The position numbers and the translations under genes were made by a program. The notes below the pieces were generated by a model. The model saw only the letters and a list, made by a program, of their open reading frames with translations, had not been told where the DNA came from and did not search any database. This document shows, piece after piece, positions 25,001-37,912 of a DNA stretch of 64,000 nucleotides. The DNA comes from Nymphaea colorata (Eukaryota > Streptophyta > Magnoliopsida > Nymphaeales > Nymphaeaceae), in NCBI RefSeq assembly GCF_008831285.2, contig NC_045139.1, positions 14,056,354-14,120,353 on the forward strand. Direction: 5' to 3'. How positions within the stretch are numbered: the stretch's first letter is position 1; each line of letters starts with the position of its first letter.

Positions 25001-28000
25001 TTCATAACAAGCTTATGAAAGGCAATTGTTCATCTCAAAAAGCATTCCATCTAATCAGGCAACCTAAAGGCTGGATTCTGACCAGGTAAACTAGTTATGT
25101 TTGGCTAGTTTCGGATAGGAGAAAAAGATATAACTGCAATCAAAGACAACTAGAAAAGAAATGCACCATGGACACCAAAAATGATTGAAATTTTTTGGAT
25201 AAAAATAGTTACAAATATAAGTGAGACCAAATAACTAGCAAGTTACTAGAAGACAATGGAATCATTTCAAACATTACTAGGAGGGTAACCCGCACCACAC
25301 AATTAAGAAGCTCAGCTTTCACAGAAGCTAAGATGTGTACCAAAAAGCATCATCATAAGATGTGTCAAACAATTAAATCAAAAAAGAAAAGAGTACCTTT
25401 ACTCCAACTTCACATGTATGAAGAAGTAAACCATTTTCATAGTCCCATAAACGTACCTGCAGGAAAAAGGAAAATTAAAATTTGGTCTAGATTGAAATTA
25501 GCTCTACATTTTCATTTCGCAGACATGAGATATACCCACAGTTGAATCACCACTTCCAGATAGAAGAAATCCACAAGAACCATCAGAAGCACAGATAAAA
25601 GCTAAAGATGAGATATAACTGCCAGCAAGAAAAAAGCATCTGTTAGCCAACTAATTTTGAGTCCAAACTTTGGCCAACTATTAATAACTAACTAGAGGCA
25701 CCATGATAAAAGTAGAAGCCAAAATTCTAATCCCTCAAACCAAAAAAGATACAAACAAAACCTAACCTAATCATGCCCACAAACTCTAGTAAGATAGAAA
25801 TAGCACAGACAGAAATAAGTATAAGCAAGTACAGCATAAGTTTGTGCAATTAAAACTTCCATACTATGGAAGCATGATAGATACTTCTCATTCCCATTAT
25901 GTTGTAGATGATTTGCATGGCTGACTGGAATTGCAGTAACATGATAAACCAGCATGCTTTTCTGAGTTCATTCACATTAAAATAAATTGAATAAGCAAAT
26001 CTTTAGAAGAACTAAGCCTCTCTTTCCACATCCATCACCCCAATCCCAACGGTATAAAAAGAGAAAGGTCAATGAAGTCAGTGTCACAGAAAAGCTGTGT
26101 CACTGGAAAAATTAAAGTTTCATCAAAGATTGAAAAAAAAAAGAAAAAGAAAAAAAGCCTAACAAGTCTATTCAGTAGTGGCAATGTGACTTGTGGAATC
26201 TCACAAAACCAATGCAATGAAAAAGGATAATACAAAAAATAAGGTTGTTATATGTCCAATCAAGTTAAAACACTCACTCTGTATGACCAAGGCAAAAGTT
26301 TTGTATCTCATGTACCCCTTTCAAAGGTCTTCCAGGAAAAACTGAAACCTGCCAAATATGAAAAGCATTGCCCCAGCAGATTAGGTATGTTAATACAACC
26401 GGGGAAAGGAATGATGAACTTAACCATTATAATATAAAATTAACATCAACAATTACACGAATTTTAAAATCACGATCTGCACTAGCAATGAACTGCCCAT
26501 CTGGTGAGAATTCCTGAAAAAAAAAAGGTGCCATCAAAAGCATGAGAAAATTGGGAAAGCACATTGAAACCGGCATCATGTAAAGGAAAACAGACAGCAA
26601 ATAACAACCCCATGTACACTAATCAACAAGAAGGTGTGATTTTCTTATCCTGGCAAATGGCTAATAATAGGAAAGAAATATAATAGATCTGGTCAGGCCA
26701 TTACTTTAGTGATATGCACAAAGCAGCTCCCAATATACACACATATATACTTGCATATATAAATACATATTACATACATAATTGCATGCACAAATACATA
26801 GATATATACACACTACATAGTACATATGTATGTAATAAAAAACGGGATGTTAGTGTACACTTGAATGCACTATCCACCCTAGATGGAAGTCTCAATTCTT
26901 TTATTTCTGGCAAAATTAACTGCATGCATATGATCTCCAAGTCCAGAAACCAACAACTCCACATAAAAATCATTCATTCTTCATGTATAGAAAGGATTAG
27001 GACAAAAATTTGACACCTTTAAGCATTTACAAAATCTGAACTCAACATCAGAGAAACATTATTTCTATATCAATCACTGTTGTAAAAGCGATATCAGCAG
27101 CATATGTGTTTGCTCATGAGTATAGCGTATCAGCTGTTACATGTTCTTATGTATCAGCCCGTATAGCCTTATTTTTTATGTTATGGAATAAAAACCTAAT
27201 TTAAATTATGTTAAATTGATTTTAAGGTGAAAATAAAAAGTAAAATCTGTATTGGCTTTGTATCGTATCGGCAAGAGGCGATATAACACATATCAGCCAA
27301 CATGCTCTGGTATGAAGCCATAGACTTTTAGACATGAAGAAAAATTTTATATGATAAGTTTTGCAGAAAATACTTGGAAATGTGATTTCCAGATGCCCTG
27401 CCTTGTACGTTTAGCCAATTCCTGTCTTCTGCAACTAACAGTTATGAACATTCAATCTTGAGAACTGTCAAAATTGTCTTAAGCCTGCTCCGTTCATATA
27501 TTTTCCTCTTCAATTTTTCCCTTCCACCCTCTCGTATATATTTCAAACCGTCCTTCCATTTTTTTGTTGCCATGCCTCATGGCACAGCCAATCATCTACT
27601 AACCTGGTATTTGACTTCCACTTCACCCATTGGTTTATATTGCAATAAGATGGTGAACACATGCTTTTCTAATAATTTTAGGATGCATAAATGAATAAAA
27701 AAAAGGCAAGGCTAATAAAGTTCTCAATGTCATTTTTCAATTTATTCTTGCACCTGATAACCAACTTAAAGTTTAACAAATGCTTAATTCCACCTTCAAA
27801 AATTCTCTAAAAGATATAATTATCAAAATTAAGTGCTTTTCCTAATCTTCTTAATAGTCAGCGATTGTGGACCATATGAGCGACAGAAAGTTCCTGCTAA
27901 TCTCTTTTTCATTATCTTCTAAAGAGAAATATTTGAAGAAAAAAAGATAACAATTCCCCATACTTGTTATGTTTTTTTTATTAATGGTTCTTCCTCTTAG

Positions 28001-29716
28001 AGAAATATACCTTTTAACTAACCTCTTATTTCCCTCTAAATAAAACTGAATCCTGTTTTTGCTTTCCTTTTAACTAACAGTTCCTTGTCTCCAGTAACTT
28101 TATTTGTTAACTTGATGTTCCACTAATTTTCCTTCTAAACCCAGTTTAACCATCTAAGGAAGTCAAGTGAATTTCCAATACCAAATTTGGAAAAAGAAGA
28201 CAAAACAAACCGGAAGCAAGCTTGCTACCATCAGAAATAAGGGAAAGTTTTTTAACAATTAGTGCATTGTAATATTATTAGATGAAACTGTGTGAAACAC
28301 ATAAAGCTGAAAAAAATGAAAGATAGTAAAAGGAAAAGGATAAAAAATTACCAAACTTGTGATGATACTACAATAATGACCAAAAATTGGAGTGGCTACT
28401 TTTGTGATTGGAGAAGAAGTTTTCTCAGCAACATCTACTTCCACTACCCAAATAACCCCAAACTTATCAGCAAACGTAAGAAAAGATCCATTGCTGCTTA
28501 AGGCAACTGAGCTCACTCTCTTTTCTGCACATCTGAAAGATAGAACTCACTTAGCTATTACCATAAGCATCATGGTTTCAGGTCAGGTCATAACTTACGT
28601 TGTCTGTATACAATGCCAAGAATCTGTGGACCAGACTTTAACCAGCTTATCATCTCCTCCTGATGCAAAAAGTGTCCCATTTGCACCAAAACATATGGCA
28701 CGTATAGAATCTGAATGAGAAAGACCTCCAGCCACGCCCTGTAAGACAACCATGCAATTGTCCCTGAAAAATGCATGTGAAGTACCAAGTGAGACTACCA
28801 CAGAGAAGAAAACAGTCAAATGTATCTCTTTGACAACATTATAATGAACGCGTGCAACTGATCAAATAGGGCCTCGAAAATACAATCACGCCCTGGTTAA
28901 GAAAGTGAACCACGTGCCTGTTTGCATGTTCATTTATCTTAAATTACTTTCTACAAAACATCTGAAGGAGAACGATCTCTAGAATGCACTCTAAATAGTT
29001 AAGCAGATCCTGATCATCCAAGTCTCGACAGCATCGTAACTTCACATTTGGAAAATTCCTCGCTCGAAGCGAATATAAATGAAAAGGTACCCCCACCAGC
29101 ACTGCCCGGAAAATTGCAAATTCATCGCCTCGTCAAAAACTAGCATAACGGCATCCTCCTGTATGAACAGACATACGCTTGGTGTGCGTAGCAAACTCAA
29201 ATGTGCGTGACTGTATCTCGACGAGACCACCAACATGTTTCTCAACGTTCCACTTCTAGCTGATTTGGAATCAAGTCAAGTTCCATGGCCCGGCTTTGAC
29301 AGAGTTCTCTTCGGATGATGATGCGAAATATAGGTAACAAATCGATCCCAGACACGAAATCATTCAAATTTGGAAGGAAAAGGTACATGTAAACCCAGAA
29401 AGAGTGCGGGGCATTGACTATAAAAAATATAAATAGATAATGAAAAAGAGAGAGAGGACGAATATGCTGAAAGAGCCATTTAACGTGGCAACGGAACGCG
29501 TAGATAAATGAAAAATACGGGACAGATCTCACAAAAATCGAGAACAAAGAGGAAGAATCGGACAGAAACATCCGACCTCAGACTGTAGACCCGCAGCTCG
29601 GAACCGATGGCAACGGCGACGGAGTACTCCTGTGGGTGGACCGATATCAAAGCGGGCACCACTCCGTCGGCCTCGTTCTCTCCTCCTCCTCTTCCTTCCT
29701 TCTTTTCTTCCTCCAT
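22051..29716 (-). CDS. TRM82: tRNA (guanine-N7) methyltransferase non-catalytic subunit, WD40 protein (TRM82/WDR4)
   Basis: Ten coding exons (complement): 29716-29577, 28763-28599, 28532-28352, 26513-26457, 26348-26278, 25618-25540, 25456-25397, 23603-23509, 23366-23306 and 22464-22051, giving 440 residues in one frame. It opens MEEEKKEG and has WD40 blocks DSIRAICFGANGTLFASGGD, DDKLVKVWSTDSWHC, ADKFGVIWVVEVD, FSPDGQFIASADRDFKIR and LLSGSGDSTVRLWD, and ends with the lysine-rich KRELRKRNRNDKK typical of plant TRM82. The family partners the Trm8/METTL1 catalytic subunit to make m7G46 in tRNA. Length and order match the Arabidopsis protein as I remember it. Odd point: the intron after exon 8 appears to start with GC rather than GT, directly beside a CT repeat. 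The ends of exons 6 and 10 were chosen to keep the frame and family sequence. Confidence 0.92.
22600..22930. mobile_element. possible small palindromic MITE relic in a TRM82 intron
   Basis: The last TRM82 intron holds AT-rich sequence with repeated AAAATATCA / TGATATTTT-like inverted pieces (for example TTTCGAAAATATCATGATAC near 22827). The motif style resembles the elements at 27079-27312 and 43843-44731. Borders cannot be placed. Confidence 0.25.
23468..23508. repeat. GA/CT microsatellite at the exon 8 splice donor of TRM82
   Basis: On the gene (-) strand, a CT-rich run of about 35 nt begins within a few bases of the end of exon 8. See the finding on the GC donor. Confidence 0.85.
23848..24710. 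repeat. tandem triplication of about 370 bp in TRM82 intron 7
   Basis: Copy 1 (about 23848-24225) and copy 2 (about 24226-24585) both begin ACCATTTATACAAAAACAAG and run in parallel through an internal GA-rich tract to CCCAACCCATTTTAT. A third, partial and more diverged copy follows at about 24586-24710. Copies 1 and 2 differ by scattered substitutions and by the length of the GA tract. Confidence 0.85.
27079..27312. mobile_element. small MITE-like element in TRM82 intron 3
   Basis: Begins GTTGTAAAAGCGATATCAG and ends with the partly inverted GAGGCGATATAACACATATC. The inside alternates GTATCAGC and CGTATCGG motifs and is non-coding. The start is nearly the same as that of the larger element at 43843 (GTTGTAAAAAGTGTATCG), so they probably belong to one family. 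Confidence 0.4.
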
Positions 29717-31087
29717 GCTCGGTTCTCCTCCTCGTCCTCTTCTCCTTCTTCAGAGATAGCGAGAGGAGGGGGGACAGACAGGGCAGCGAAAAGAGAGCGA
29801 AATCCTTCCCTCCGACCTTTTGGCGGCCGAATATGAAATGTAGCGATCGGCTGCTTGGGATGGAGATGAGCGGTTGCCTTTTCGGATGTGGAACCAGTTC
29901 GGGTCAAGATCGATAATTGGAATCGAGTGATTTAAAAAATGCCATATTATCGCTCGTATCGAAACATTTCCTTGCTTCCAACAACTTGATTGCCTCAACT
30001 TGAAGGTTATTAAGGTCCGGTTCGACTGGCTGTTGATTCAAATTTTATGGACAGACTTAAATTATTGAGAATATAAACTTCAGTTGTCGATATGTGGCCT
30101 TTGAATTTTGGCTGTCACTCGTTGCACAATGTCTGGATCTCCATCATCTTTAGATTGGCTGAGTTGGTGGTGGAGATGCATCTTTTGGGCAGTCTACTGC
30201 ATGCATATAAACAGGAAGAAGGTAGATTTTTAAATTTTGTCATAAAATTGAAGAGAAAAAAAATGCACTGCACTATGTTTAATTATTGAATTACTTTTTT
30301 ATAATCTAACCATACATGCATATACATAATATATGCATACATGCGATTTGAGGAATGTTTAATTGTTTTTGTGATAATCGTACACTTAATTCGTCTTTGT
30401 TTTACTTTAACATGTCTTTATAACAAATAAAAAAACAATGGCTTTTATGACTTCCACTTTTCAATAGGATACAAATCAATGATTTCTAAAACGACTTAAA
30501 CCAAAACATAGTTTGTGTTATATTAGCATTTATGAACACGTTAGAATGTTAATATGTTGTTTAAAGTATTTTTCTTATAAGTATACTTTTGGTCCTGTCT
30601 CAAATATATATATACATGTATATGTGTGCGCGTGTGTGTGTGTTGATATTGGCCATTGATCTATTGAAAACGTAAAGATTAGACAATCTCAATGACAACA
30701 ATGGGATACAATGTTTTAATCATATAGAATTAATTAACGACCTTTTCTCATTGATTTTCTATGAGTCTTCTATCTTAAAAGTATCAGCAGCCATGATGAT
30801 TCCTTACAAATTTTGCACCTACGCACCCACCAATCTCTCTCTTGCAGGATGGCTAAAAATTTAAAGTTCATTGCTCAAAATATTATAAACCATACACTAC
30901 AAGTTATCGTTAATGCACGAACGCCTCTAATAATTCACATTACAATCTGGTAGTGTTTTCTAAGGGTTCGGGGCTCAAGGAAATTGAGTTTTGCGAAACA
31001 GTTTATTAAACTTCATTTGTTTCAACCAACAATTGGCGATCCGATTCGAATCGAATATGGCTGGAGGACTTGTTCGTCATTTTCTCC
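29717..31087. other. intergenic region between TRM82 and the MUSTANG gene
   Basis: Divergent promoter space. The part next to TRM82 (29720-29880) is CT/GC-rich. The rest is AT-rich, with a GTGTGTGT run near 30630. No gene was seen. Confidence 0.5.
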
Positions 31088-31098
31088 TATAAAATATT
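31088..31098 (+). promoter_or_regulatory. candidate TATA box of the MUSTANG gene
   Basis: CCTATAAAATA about 100 bp before a long CT-rich leader-like stretch (31190-31400). If used, transcription would start near 31120. The position relies on the inferred leader intron described for 31120-34399. Confidence 0.35.
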
Positions 31099-31119
31099 TT
31101 CGTTTCAGTATTAATATAA

Positions 31120-34100
31120 AAGATTGGGCAGAGTAGCTGGGTGTCGAAAATCCCCCTTCTTTCCCCTCTATTTTCTTGCCCTAGCCCTCTCTCTCTCTCT
31201 CTCTATCTCTCCCGTACCAGGCGACAGAAGAAGGAAGAGGAGGAAGCCGAAGAGGGAAGGAACAACAGGGAGCGGCTAGGTCTCTCTCTCTCTGTCGTTA
31301 TTTATAGTTTATTCCTATACTCCTGCCTCTCATTCATATTTTCCTTCTTGCCCTCTCCCTCCTCCCCATCCTCCATTTCTTTTCGTCGTTTTTCTGCTTA
31401 TTTTTTGGAAAATTTTTGTATTATCTCCATATTTCCGCGTGTTTGTCTGTCCCATTTGCAGTTGTATAGCTCATATGCACATATTTGTGGGTTTTAGATT
31501 TGTTGTATCATCACGAGTGCATGCATTTGACTGCCAATTTCTGATCGACTATGTCTTCATGATTGTTGATCTTTTCTTGCTAAGTTTTTCTTCTAGCTTG
31601 CATATACTCGATGAATTGAATTTTGTTGGGTCATCAAACATGCATTATCCCGACTTTGTTACTTAATTTGTTGGATGACGAACTTGTTTCCTAGTCCCGG
31701 ATTTTGCCCCGACAGTCATCAATTACATTTTTTCCCCCCTTGTTTGGCAACATTTCCTTTGGAAATCCCAATTACGTCCTTTAGGGGCCTATCAATTGTT
31801 TACGTATGAGGTGATCAGTTGTTTACGTATGAGGTGATTGATGTTGCTAACACATAAGGAGTTGCTATTTCTTTCCCATTACCATTTCGGACCTCCATTA
31901 GTGGCCGTTTCTGTACCTAGCGATTCACTTTTTTAATACCTTTTTGTTGTGCTCATTGTTTCAATGATCATGTTATTACATGGATGTATAGTTCTGAATC
32001 AAATACCAAGACGCATTTAGGTTTTTCAAGCCCATAGGTAGGGGAGCTAACTTCGGCTAGGTGGTAAAACAGTATCCCAGGTTCTTCTAATAGAATGTCC
32101 TTCGACTGTTAGAGACAGTACCAACTATGAATATTCCTATTCATGAAACTTGATCGTTTAATTATTGGAGTGTTAATATTTTATAGTTATGGAATCTCTG
32201 TCTGGAGCTTATGATTTCCAACCACTGAAATTGCTTGGGGTTTTAAAATGCTTTCCTTGATTCTGTTACGTTGTAGTTATTGACCGTTGTCTATGTTTCT
32301 ATGGCCAAATTTGATCCTTCAAGTCCCGAAGGATGCAATGGTTACTGCCTGGTTGTTGCATTTTGGTGGTAAAGGCTTCTGGTGTTACTTGTTTATACAT
32401 ATTTTTAGAGCTTTTGCCTACTATTGTCACTTCACTAGCTTATAAGAAGGAGGTTGCTTTTCACACAGAAAAAATATTTGTTGTCTCTTACATGCTGATA
32501 TGGAGCACTCAAGGAGCTTTATATACCCCTTCCTGAACTGCAAAGTGATCAACAACCAGCCCCAAGTGGCAATCGATGTACCATATGCAACTGGCTAAAG
32601 ATAACAAGCACATGCAAATCTGATTGTCATTCTAGAGTTGTGATGTGAAATTCCTAATCCACCACCAACAATGTCAGAACATCTGGATCCAATATTTATT
32701 TGGCTCCTAGGCTTCAAGCAGAAGAGGTGTGATATAACGATATTTATGTGGCAAGGACAAGAACCATTTATTGAGTCTCCCCAGTTCTTCAATTCGTAGC
32801 GCCCAAATGCTGAAGCTGAATAAGGAGCACTTTCTAATATGGCAGCTAAAGCATTATACTTGCTTACATTTTTTTGAACTTCTCATTCCAATTGCACATT
32901 ATTTGGGGTAACAAGCTCCAAGCCTCACATGTATTGATTAATTCTGGTTATCCCATGGTCAAACTACACAATCAAAACAAATGTGCATTTTGTTGGTGAC
33001 ATCATGGACAAAAGCAGCCCATTCGCAGACTTATTTTGAGCACTGATCACTTGATGGATGGATCTAACGATGAGGTGTTTATTTACCACTTGACTTTCTC
33101 TACTTAGAATCAAGCTCAACACCATTCCCTAAGCAGTTGAGCTCGAAGGAGTCTGTTAAGGTGAAACCAGATATGTGTAAAGAGACTCAGATTTGGATCC
33201 AGATGCAGGGCGGATCAACTCAATGTACACAATAGCTCAGGATGAGCCATAATTGGAAGGAAGGTGCCAAGCAAATGTGATATTGGCTCCACAATTTCTT
33301 ATGACAATCTAGAAAATGTCAGACAATTAAATGTAACATGAGAGAGTGATCTCTTCCTATGATGAAGGATAAGGGAAGAATTGCCATTGACTGCAATCAC
33401 ATTCCAACACAAATTTGAAATTATAAAAGAACCCTTTCCTTTTGTGGGATAGATAGCAGAGAAGAAGTTTTGGCAGTTATTGGTTATAGGATTAACATGT
33501 GGGGCACATTATATTTATGCATCTCGTGAGTTATTGTTGGTTTGAGTCTTTGAGATGTTTATAAGCTCCATTGCGGTCATATTTAACTAAGAACATTATT
33601 TGATTATTGAATAAAATAAAAGAGTGATATGGAAAAATAGATTGAAGAAAATAAGAGAATGATATTGCATTGAATAAAATAAAAGAATGATATGGCAAAA
33701 TAGATTGAAGAAAATAAAAGAATGATATTGCAAAATTGATGTGGCAATGCATATGCACAATTCATTGAACGTATTTTTTTTTTGCTGATGTTATATTTTG
33801 AAATCTGGTGTGATATGGAATATGATTTTTTTTTTTATTAAGACTGGTGTCTCAACAGTTCTTATTTACTTATTTGCTACATGATTGGTAATGTGACATT
33901 TGGATTATTATCCTTTAAACAAATGGTTGAAAACTTAGTAGCCATTGACATGTGGTCTGTTTTGGGTCATCTTGAGTTTGCTTTTGTGCTCTTTCTATCT
34001 TTTTTTTTTTTTTCCCTTTCATGTTCTAGTTGGCTGTTGCTAAACTGCCCATAGTTATGAAACCAGTTCACTCTTTGCAGAATTCTCACTTGCTTATTCT

Positions 34101-34399
34101 TCCATAGTGGATGGGAGCTAGAGGATGTCTTGTGGATACTGGTATGGTTTGAGCAGGTCAAACTTCAAGGTAGCCTAAAAAATTGGATCAGGCGGATGAT
34201 TGTTTTCTTCTTGGGGAGTTGTGGGCTTGGCTTAGTAGTGGTAGGATGCCCACCAAGTGCATTCTTCCAGTACTATGATAGAGGGAGGTTTCTTTCTTAG
34301 TCATCATCACAAGGATTCTGTCACAGACTCACATGAGCTTTTAGGACTTGGGGCTTTGTATCGTTGTGGAAGTGAAGTCATTTTTATTCTACTGTCTTC
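31120..34399 (+). other. probable 5' leader with long intron of the MUSTANG gene
   Basis: CT-rich sequence at 31150-31400 looks like a plant 5' untranslated exon. Possible 3' splice sites lie at about 34029 (CATGTTCTAG) and 34080 (CACTCTTTGCAG), before the ATG at 34400. The intervening 2.6 kb has no gene; it holds a 23-bp tandem duplication (31791-31836) and a 63-bp one (33606-33731). The exact donor is not resolved. Confidence 0.4.
33606..33731. repeat. 63-bp tandem duplication
   Basis: Two head-to-tail copies (33606-33668 and 33669-33731) beginning ATTGAATAAAATAAAAGA, with only a few differences. Confidence 0.88.
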
Positions 34400-36280
34400 A
34401 TGGAAGTTGTATCCAACAAGCAATCGTTTGCTGATGAGGAATCCTTGATTGACATATCCAATGGGCAACTTGAAGATCCGTCCATGATAGATCATCCCAC
34501 TGGAGTTGATCATGCTGCTCTTTCCCAAGCTCTTTTGGTAGGACAAGAATTTGCAGATGTTGATTCTTGTAGGAGGACACTGAAAGAGACTGCAATTGCT
34601 TTTCATTTTGATCTTCGTATGGTTAAATCAGATAGATGTCGTGTGATAGCCAAGTGTGCTAAGGAGGGATGTCCTTGGCGTGTACATGCAGCCAAGTGTC
34701 CGGGTGGTCCAACCTTTACAATAAGGACACTTCGTGGAGTGCATACCTGTGAAGGGGTACGTAATTCACGGCACCAACAGGCATCCGTAGGTTGGGTTGC
34801 AAAATCCGTCGAAGCACGTCTACGGGATAATCCACGCTACAAGCCGAAAGACATTCTAAGAGACATCCGCCAACAGCATGGTGTTGCTGTGTCATATATG
34901 CAAGCATGGCGCGGCAAGGAGCGTAGCATGGCTGCAGTTCATGGATCTTATGAGGAAGGGTTTCGCCTTCTTCCTGCATACTGTGAGCAGATTAGGAAAA
35001 CAAACCCTGGAAGTATAGCTTTGGTTGTTGCCACTGGGTCAGATAATCACTTCCATCGTCTTTTTATATCTTTCCGAGCATCAATATATGGATTTATAAA
35101 TGGTTGTCGGCCACTCTTGGAACTGGATAGGGCATATATCAAAAGCAAGTACTTGGGAACTCTGCTTTGTGCTGCTGCCGTTGATGGTGATGGCTCAGTC
35201 TTCCCTCTGGCATTTGGCATAGTGGATGTTGAATCAGACGAGAATTGGATGTGGTTCCTATCAGAGTTGCGGAAACTTCTTGGTGTCAACACTGAGAACA
35301 TGCCCAGATTGACGGTGTTGTCTGACAGACAACAGGGAATTGTAGATGGAGTTGAGACACACTTCCCAACTGCATATCATGGGTTTTGTTTGCGTTATCT
35401 TAGTGAGAATTTCCGCGATGAATTTAAGAACACCAAGCTGCTCAACCTATTCTGGAATGCTGCCTATTCAATCACACCAGTGGAATTTGAAGCAAGACTT
35501 GTGGAGATGGAAGAGATATCAAGAGACTCTGTTCAATGGATTAATCGGTATCCCCCTAGACTATGGGCTGTGGCATATTTTGAAGGAGTGCGGTACGGAC
35601 ATCTTACTTTAGGTATAACTCAGTTGTTGAGTTCATGGGTTAGTGAAGCTCAGTACCTTCCAATAATTCAGATAATGGAATATTTCCGAACTCAACTAAC
35701 TGACTGCTTTAATGAACGGAGAAATAGAGGCATGGCCTGGTCAACAATTCTTGTACCATCTGCAGAGAAGCATATGTCAGAAGCCATTGCTGATTCCCGT
35801 TGTTACCAAGTCCTTCGTGCAAATGAGGTGGAATTCGAAATTGTATCCACAGAGAGAACGAATATTGTTGACATAAGGAGCCGTTGTTGCTCCTGCCGCC
35901 GCTGGCAGCTCTTTGGTCTTCCGTGTGCACATGCTACTGCTGCTCTTCTGTCTTGTGGTCAAAATGCTCACTTGTTTGCAGAATCTTGCTTCACAGTTGC
36001 CAATTATCGGGAGACGTATTCACAAATCATACAGCCAATACCTGAGAGAAGCCTGTGGCAGGAAAGAGCAGAAGGGAGCAAAGATGGGGGAGCCAGTGCT
36101 GATATTGTCATACGGCCACCAAAGACCCGGCGTCCACCAGGCCGCCCAAAAAAGAAGCTTGTGCGGGCAGAGAGCATTAACCGAGTAAAGAGGATTGTAA
36201 ATTGCGGGAGATGCAATCAGTCAGGGCATTCCCGCAAAAAATGCCAAGCACAAATTCTGGAGCAGATTGCTCTGCGCTGA
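34400..36280 (+). CDS. MUG1: MUSTANG (MUG) protein, domesticated Mutator-like transposase
   Basis: A single coding exon of 626 residues. A WRKY-GCM1-type zinc region lies at about 86-117 (C86-x4-C91 ... H115-x-C117). The MULE transposase core is at about 205-420, with LELDRAYIKSKYLG (D243) and VLSDRQQG (D309). A SWIM zinc finger follows at about 497-511 (CSC ... PCAH), then an AT-hook-like RRPPGRPKKK at about 578-587, and a CCHC knuckle at 602-615 (CGRCNQSGHSRKKC). It has no PB1 domain, so it fits the MUG1-4 subgroup rather than MUG5-8. MUSTANG genes are old plant host genes from a MULE transposase, linked by mutant studies to growth and reproduction. The block where active MULEs have SNxxESxN reads TLGITQLLSSW, so the third catalytic acid seems lost. 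No terminal inverted repeats were seen around it, which fits domestication. Confidence 0.93.
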   Translation: MEVVSNKQSFADEESLIDISNGQLEDPSMIDHPTGVDHAALSQALLVGQEFADVDSCRRTLKETAIAFHFDLRMVKSDRCRVIAKCAKEGCPWRVHAAKCPGGPTFTIRTLRGVHTCEGVRNSRHQQASVGWVAKSVEARLRDNPRYKPKDILRDIRQQHGVAVSYMQAWRGKERSMAAVHGSYEEGFRLLPAYCEQIRKTNPGSIALVVATGSDNHFHRLFISFRASIYGFINGCRPLLELDRAYIKSKYLGTLLCAAAVDGDGSVFPLAFGIVDVESDENWMWFLSELRKLLGVNTENMPRLTVLSDRQQGIVDGVETHFPTAYHGFCLRYLSENFRDEFKNTKLLNLFWNAAYSITPVEFEARLVEMEEISRDSVQWINRYPPRLWAVAYFEGVRYGHLTLGITQLLSSWVSEAQYLPIIQIMEYFRTQLTDCFNERRNRGMAWSTILVPSAEKHMSEAIADSRCYQVLRANEVEFEIVSTERTNIVDIRSRCCSCRRWQLFGLPCAHATAALLSCGQNAHLFAESCFTVANYRETYSQIIQPIPERSLWQERAEGSKDGGASADIVIRPPKTRRPPGRPKKKLVRAESINRVKRIVNCGRCNQSGHSRKKCQAQILEQIALR

Positions 36281-37912
36281 GTTGTACTGTAATTGTATTG
36301 TCCTCTTCTCATAATGAACCCGTTTCCCAATTAAAATCATATCATTAGTAAAGATACACTGCTTGACGCCTTTGTGGGGGCCCAATCGTCGCTTTCTTGA
36401 CGAGGGGCTGTTGTAGATGGCTGGTTTCTCAGCAAAGCCTGAATCATCTAGTTTTCGTTATGTTCTCTTGATCTCTTGGTAATAATTCGGATAATCTCGT
36501 TGATGGATGGAGTATAAATATTAGAAATGAAGAGGCAGTCGCTTTTCAAACAGATGGTTGAAGGGAGGGTAAGATTGATGTTCAATGGGAGCGCATTTTG
36601 TTCTTCGAGCCGCTTGGACAAAATTGAATCTCACGGTGAAATTCAGTTTCCATCTCCTCAATTAAGGTCCAAAAAGATTTGTTCTACGAAAGGTTTTCTT
36701 CTATCGAAATACCAAAACATGTTCAAGCTTTGGGAATTTTAATTGAATATTTTGTGTATTATGTACCTTAATTGAGCATTTGATTCTACTTGCTGGTTCT
36801 CAGGAACAAATGCCCAGTTCCTGGCGTTTCAGGAATAGTCGCTCCACTTTAGTATCTTGTCTCATGTTCCAAACCTCAGAATGCTGTGGGCATCCCGCGT
36901 TTGGTTCACCATTTGATATGTCAAATATGTGCGTTCCGCTGATGCTAAAGACAATTTAAATGTTTCAGCATTTTTCCGAAACTTCCAAGAATTTCAAGGT
37001 ATGTGTAATGCCAAGTTCCCCTTCCAAGTATCGCAACCTAGACAAGTACTTGATTTGGTGATCTTACTGAAGCGTATTAAGTTTGCAATCCAGGTCCTTC
37101 ATTCAAAATAAAGGACATGCAAGCAAGGTTTCGCTAATTTGGTGGAAGCGTCTTGTGTAGATCACCAAATCGATGAGATGGTCACGACATGAGTTCGAAA
37201 CCTGTGAGAGTTGTCACTTGGCATAAGATTTGAGACAAGTATATTTTCTCGTGTGTAAGCAAGGCTTAAACGTGATCGGTACTGCAGTTTGTGTGCTTTT
37301 ATGACCTGAACTTCAGCCCAGCTTGGAGCGTGGGCCTAACGGGCGGTAGTTTGGCTACAAATGAAGATGGAGTGGACAAGAGCAGCTGGAGAGAGGAGAA
37401 GAGGCTTAGGCAGGATAGGGGTACAGAAGCGGGGGAGAGAGAGGGGGGCGGGGGGTGTCCGGACAAATTTGAAGCGAGGTACTCAGATTATCTCTTTCAT
37501 GTATTTAATATCAAATACCTTCTTCCCTTCCTCTAATATGATCTTTTGAGGATGTAAAAAGCAAAAATGCGGATTAAGACTTTGGGATAGGTAGGAATAT
37601 CCCTAGTTTATTAATCCTTAGTTTAGGATCATTGGCACTTGAAGACCAACTGCCTAGATTTTTTCTGCATTAAATATTATTGCCTCTAATAATCTTTTTA
37701 TGTAAGAAACATACTTTTTCTAAATAGCTCAAATTTCAAACATAAAATATATTGGGCAGACACTGTTCTGATTCTTCTGAACGCTGAGGTCAACAGAGAC
37801 AACCAAGTCACCAATTTGGGCGTCGAAGCCGAGTGTCTCACCCCTTGCATGTCCCTTTGTCTAAGAAGAAAAGAGTGCCTTCTTGGTGTTTGTCTTCTCT
37901 CTCTCTCTCTCG
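36281..37912. other. intergenic region between the MUSTANG and ALP1-like genes
   Basis: Contains the MUSTANG 3' end and the promoter of the ALP1-like gene. Open frames at 36527-36742, 36929-37111 and 37291-37549 show no domain. A tRNA-like SINE candidate lies at 37137-37260. Confidence 0.5.
37137..37260 (+). mobile_element. tRNA-like SINE candidate
   Basis: A box-A-like ATCGATGAGATGG near 37171 is followed at tRNA-like spacing by a box-B-like GAGTTCGAAACC near 37193, then unrelated body sequence. This is typical of old tRNA-derived plant SINEs. No clear tail or target duplication was seen. Confidence 0.3.
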
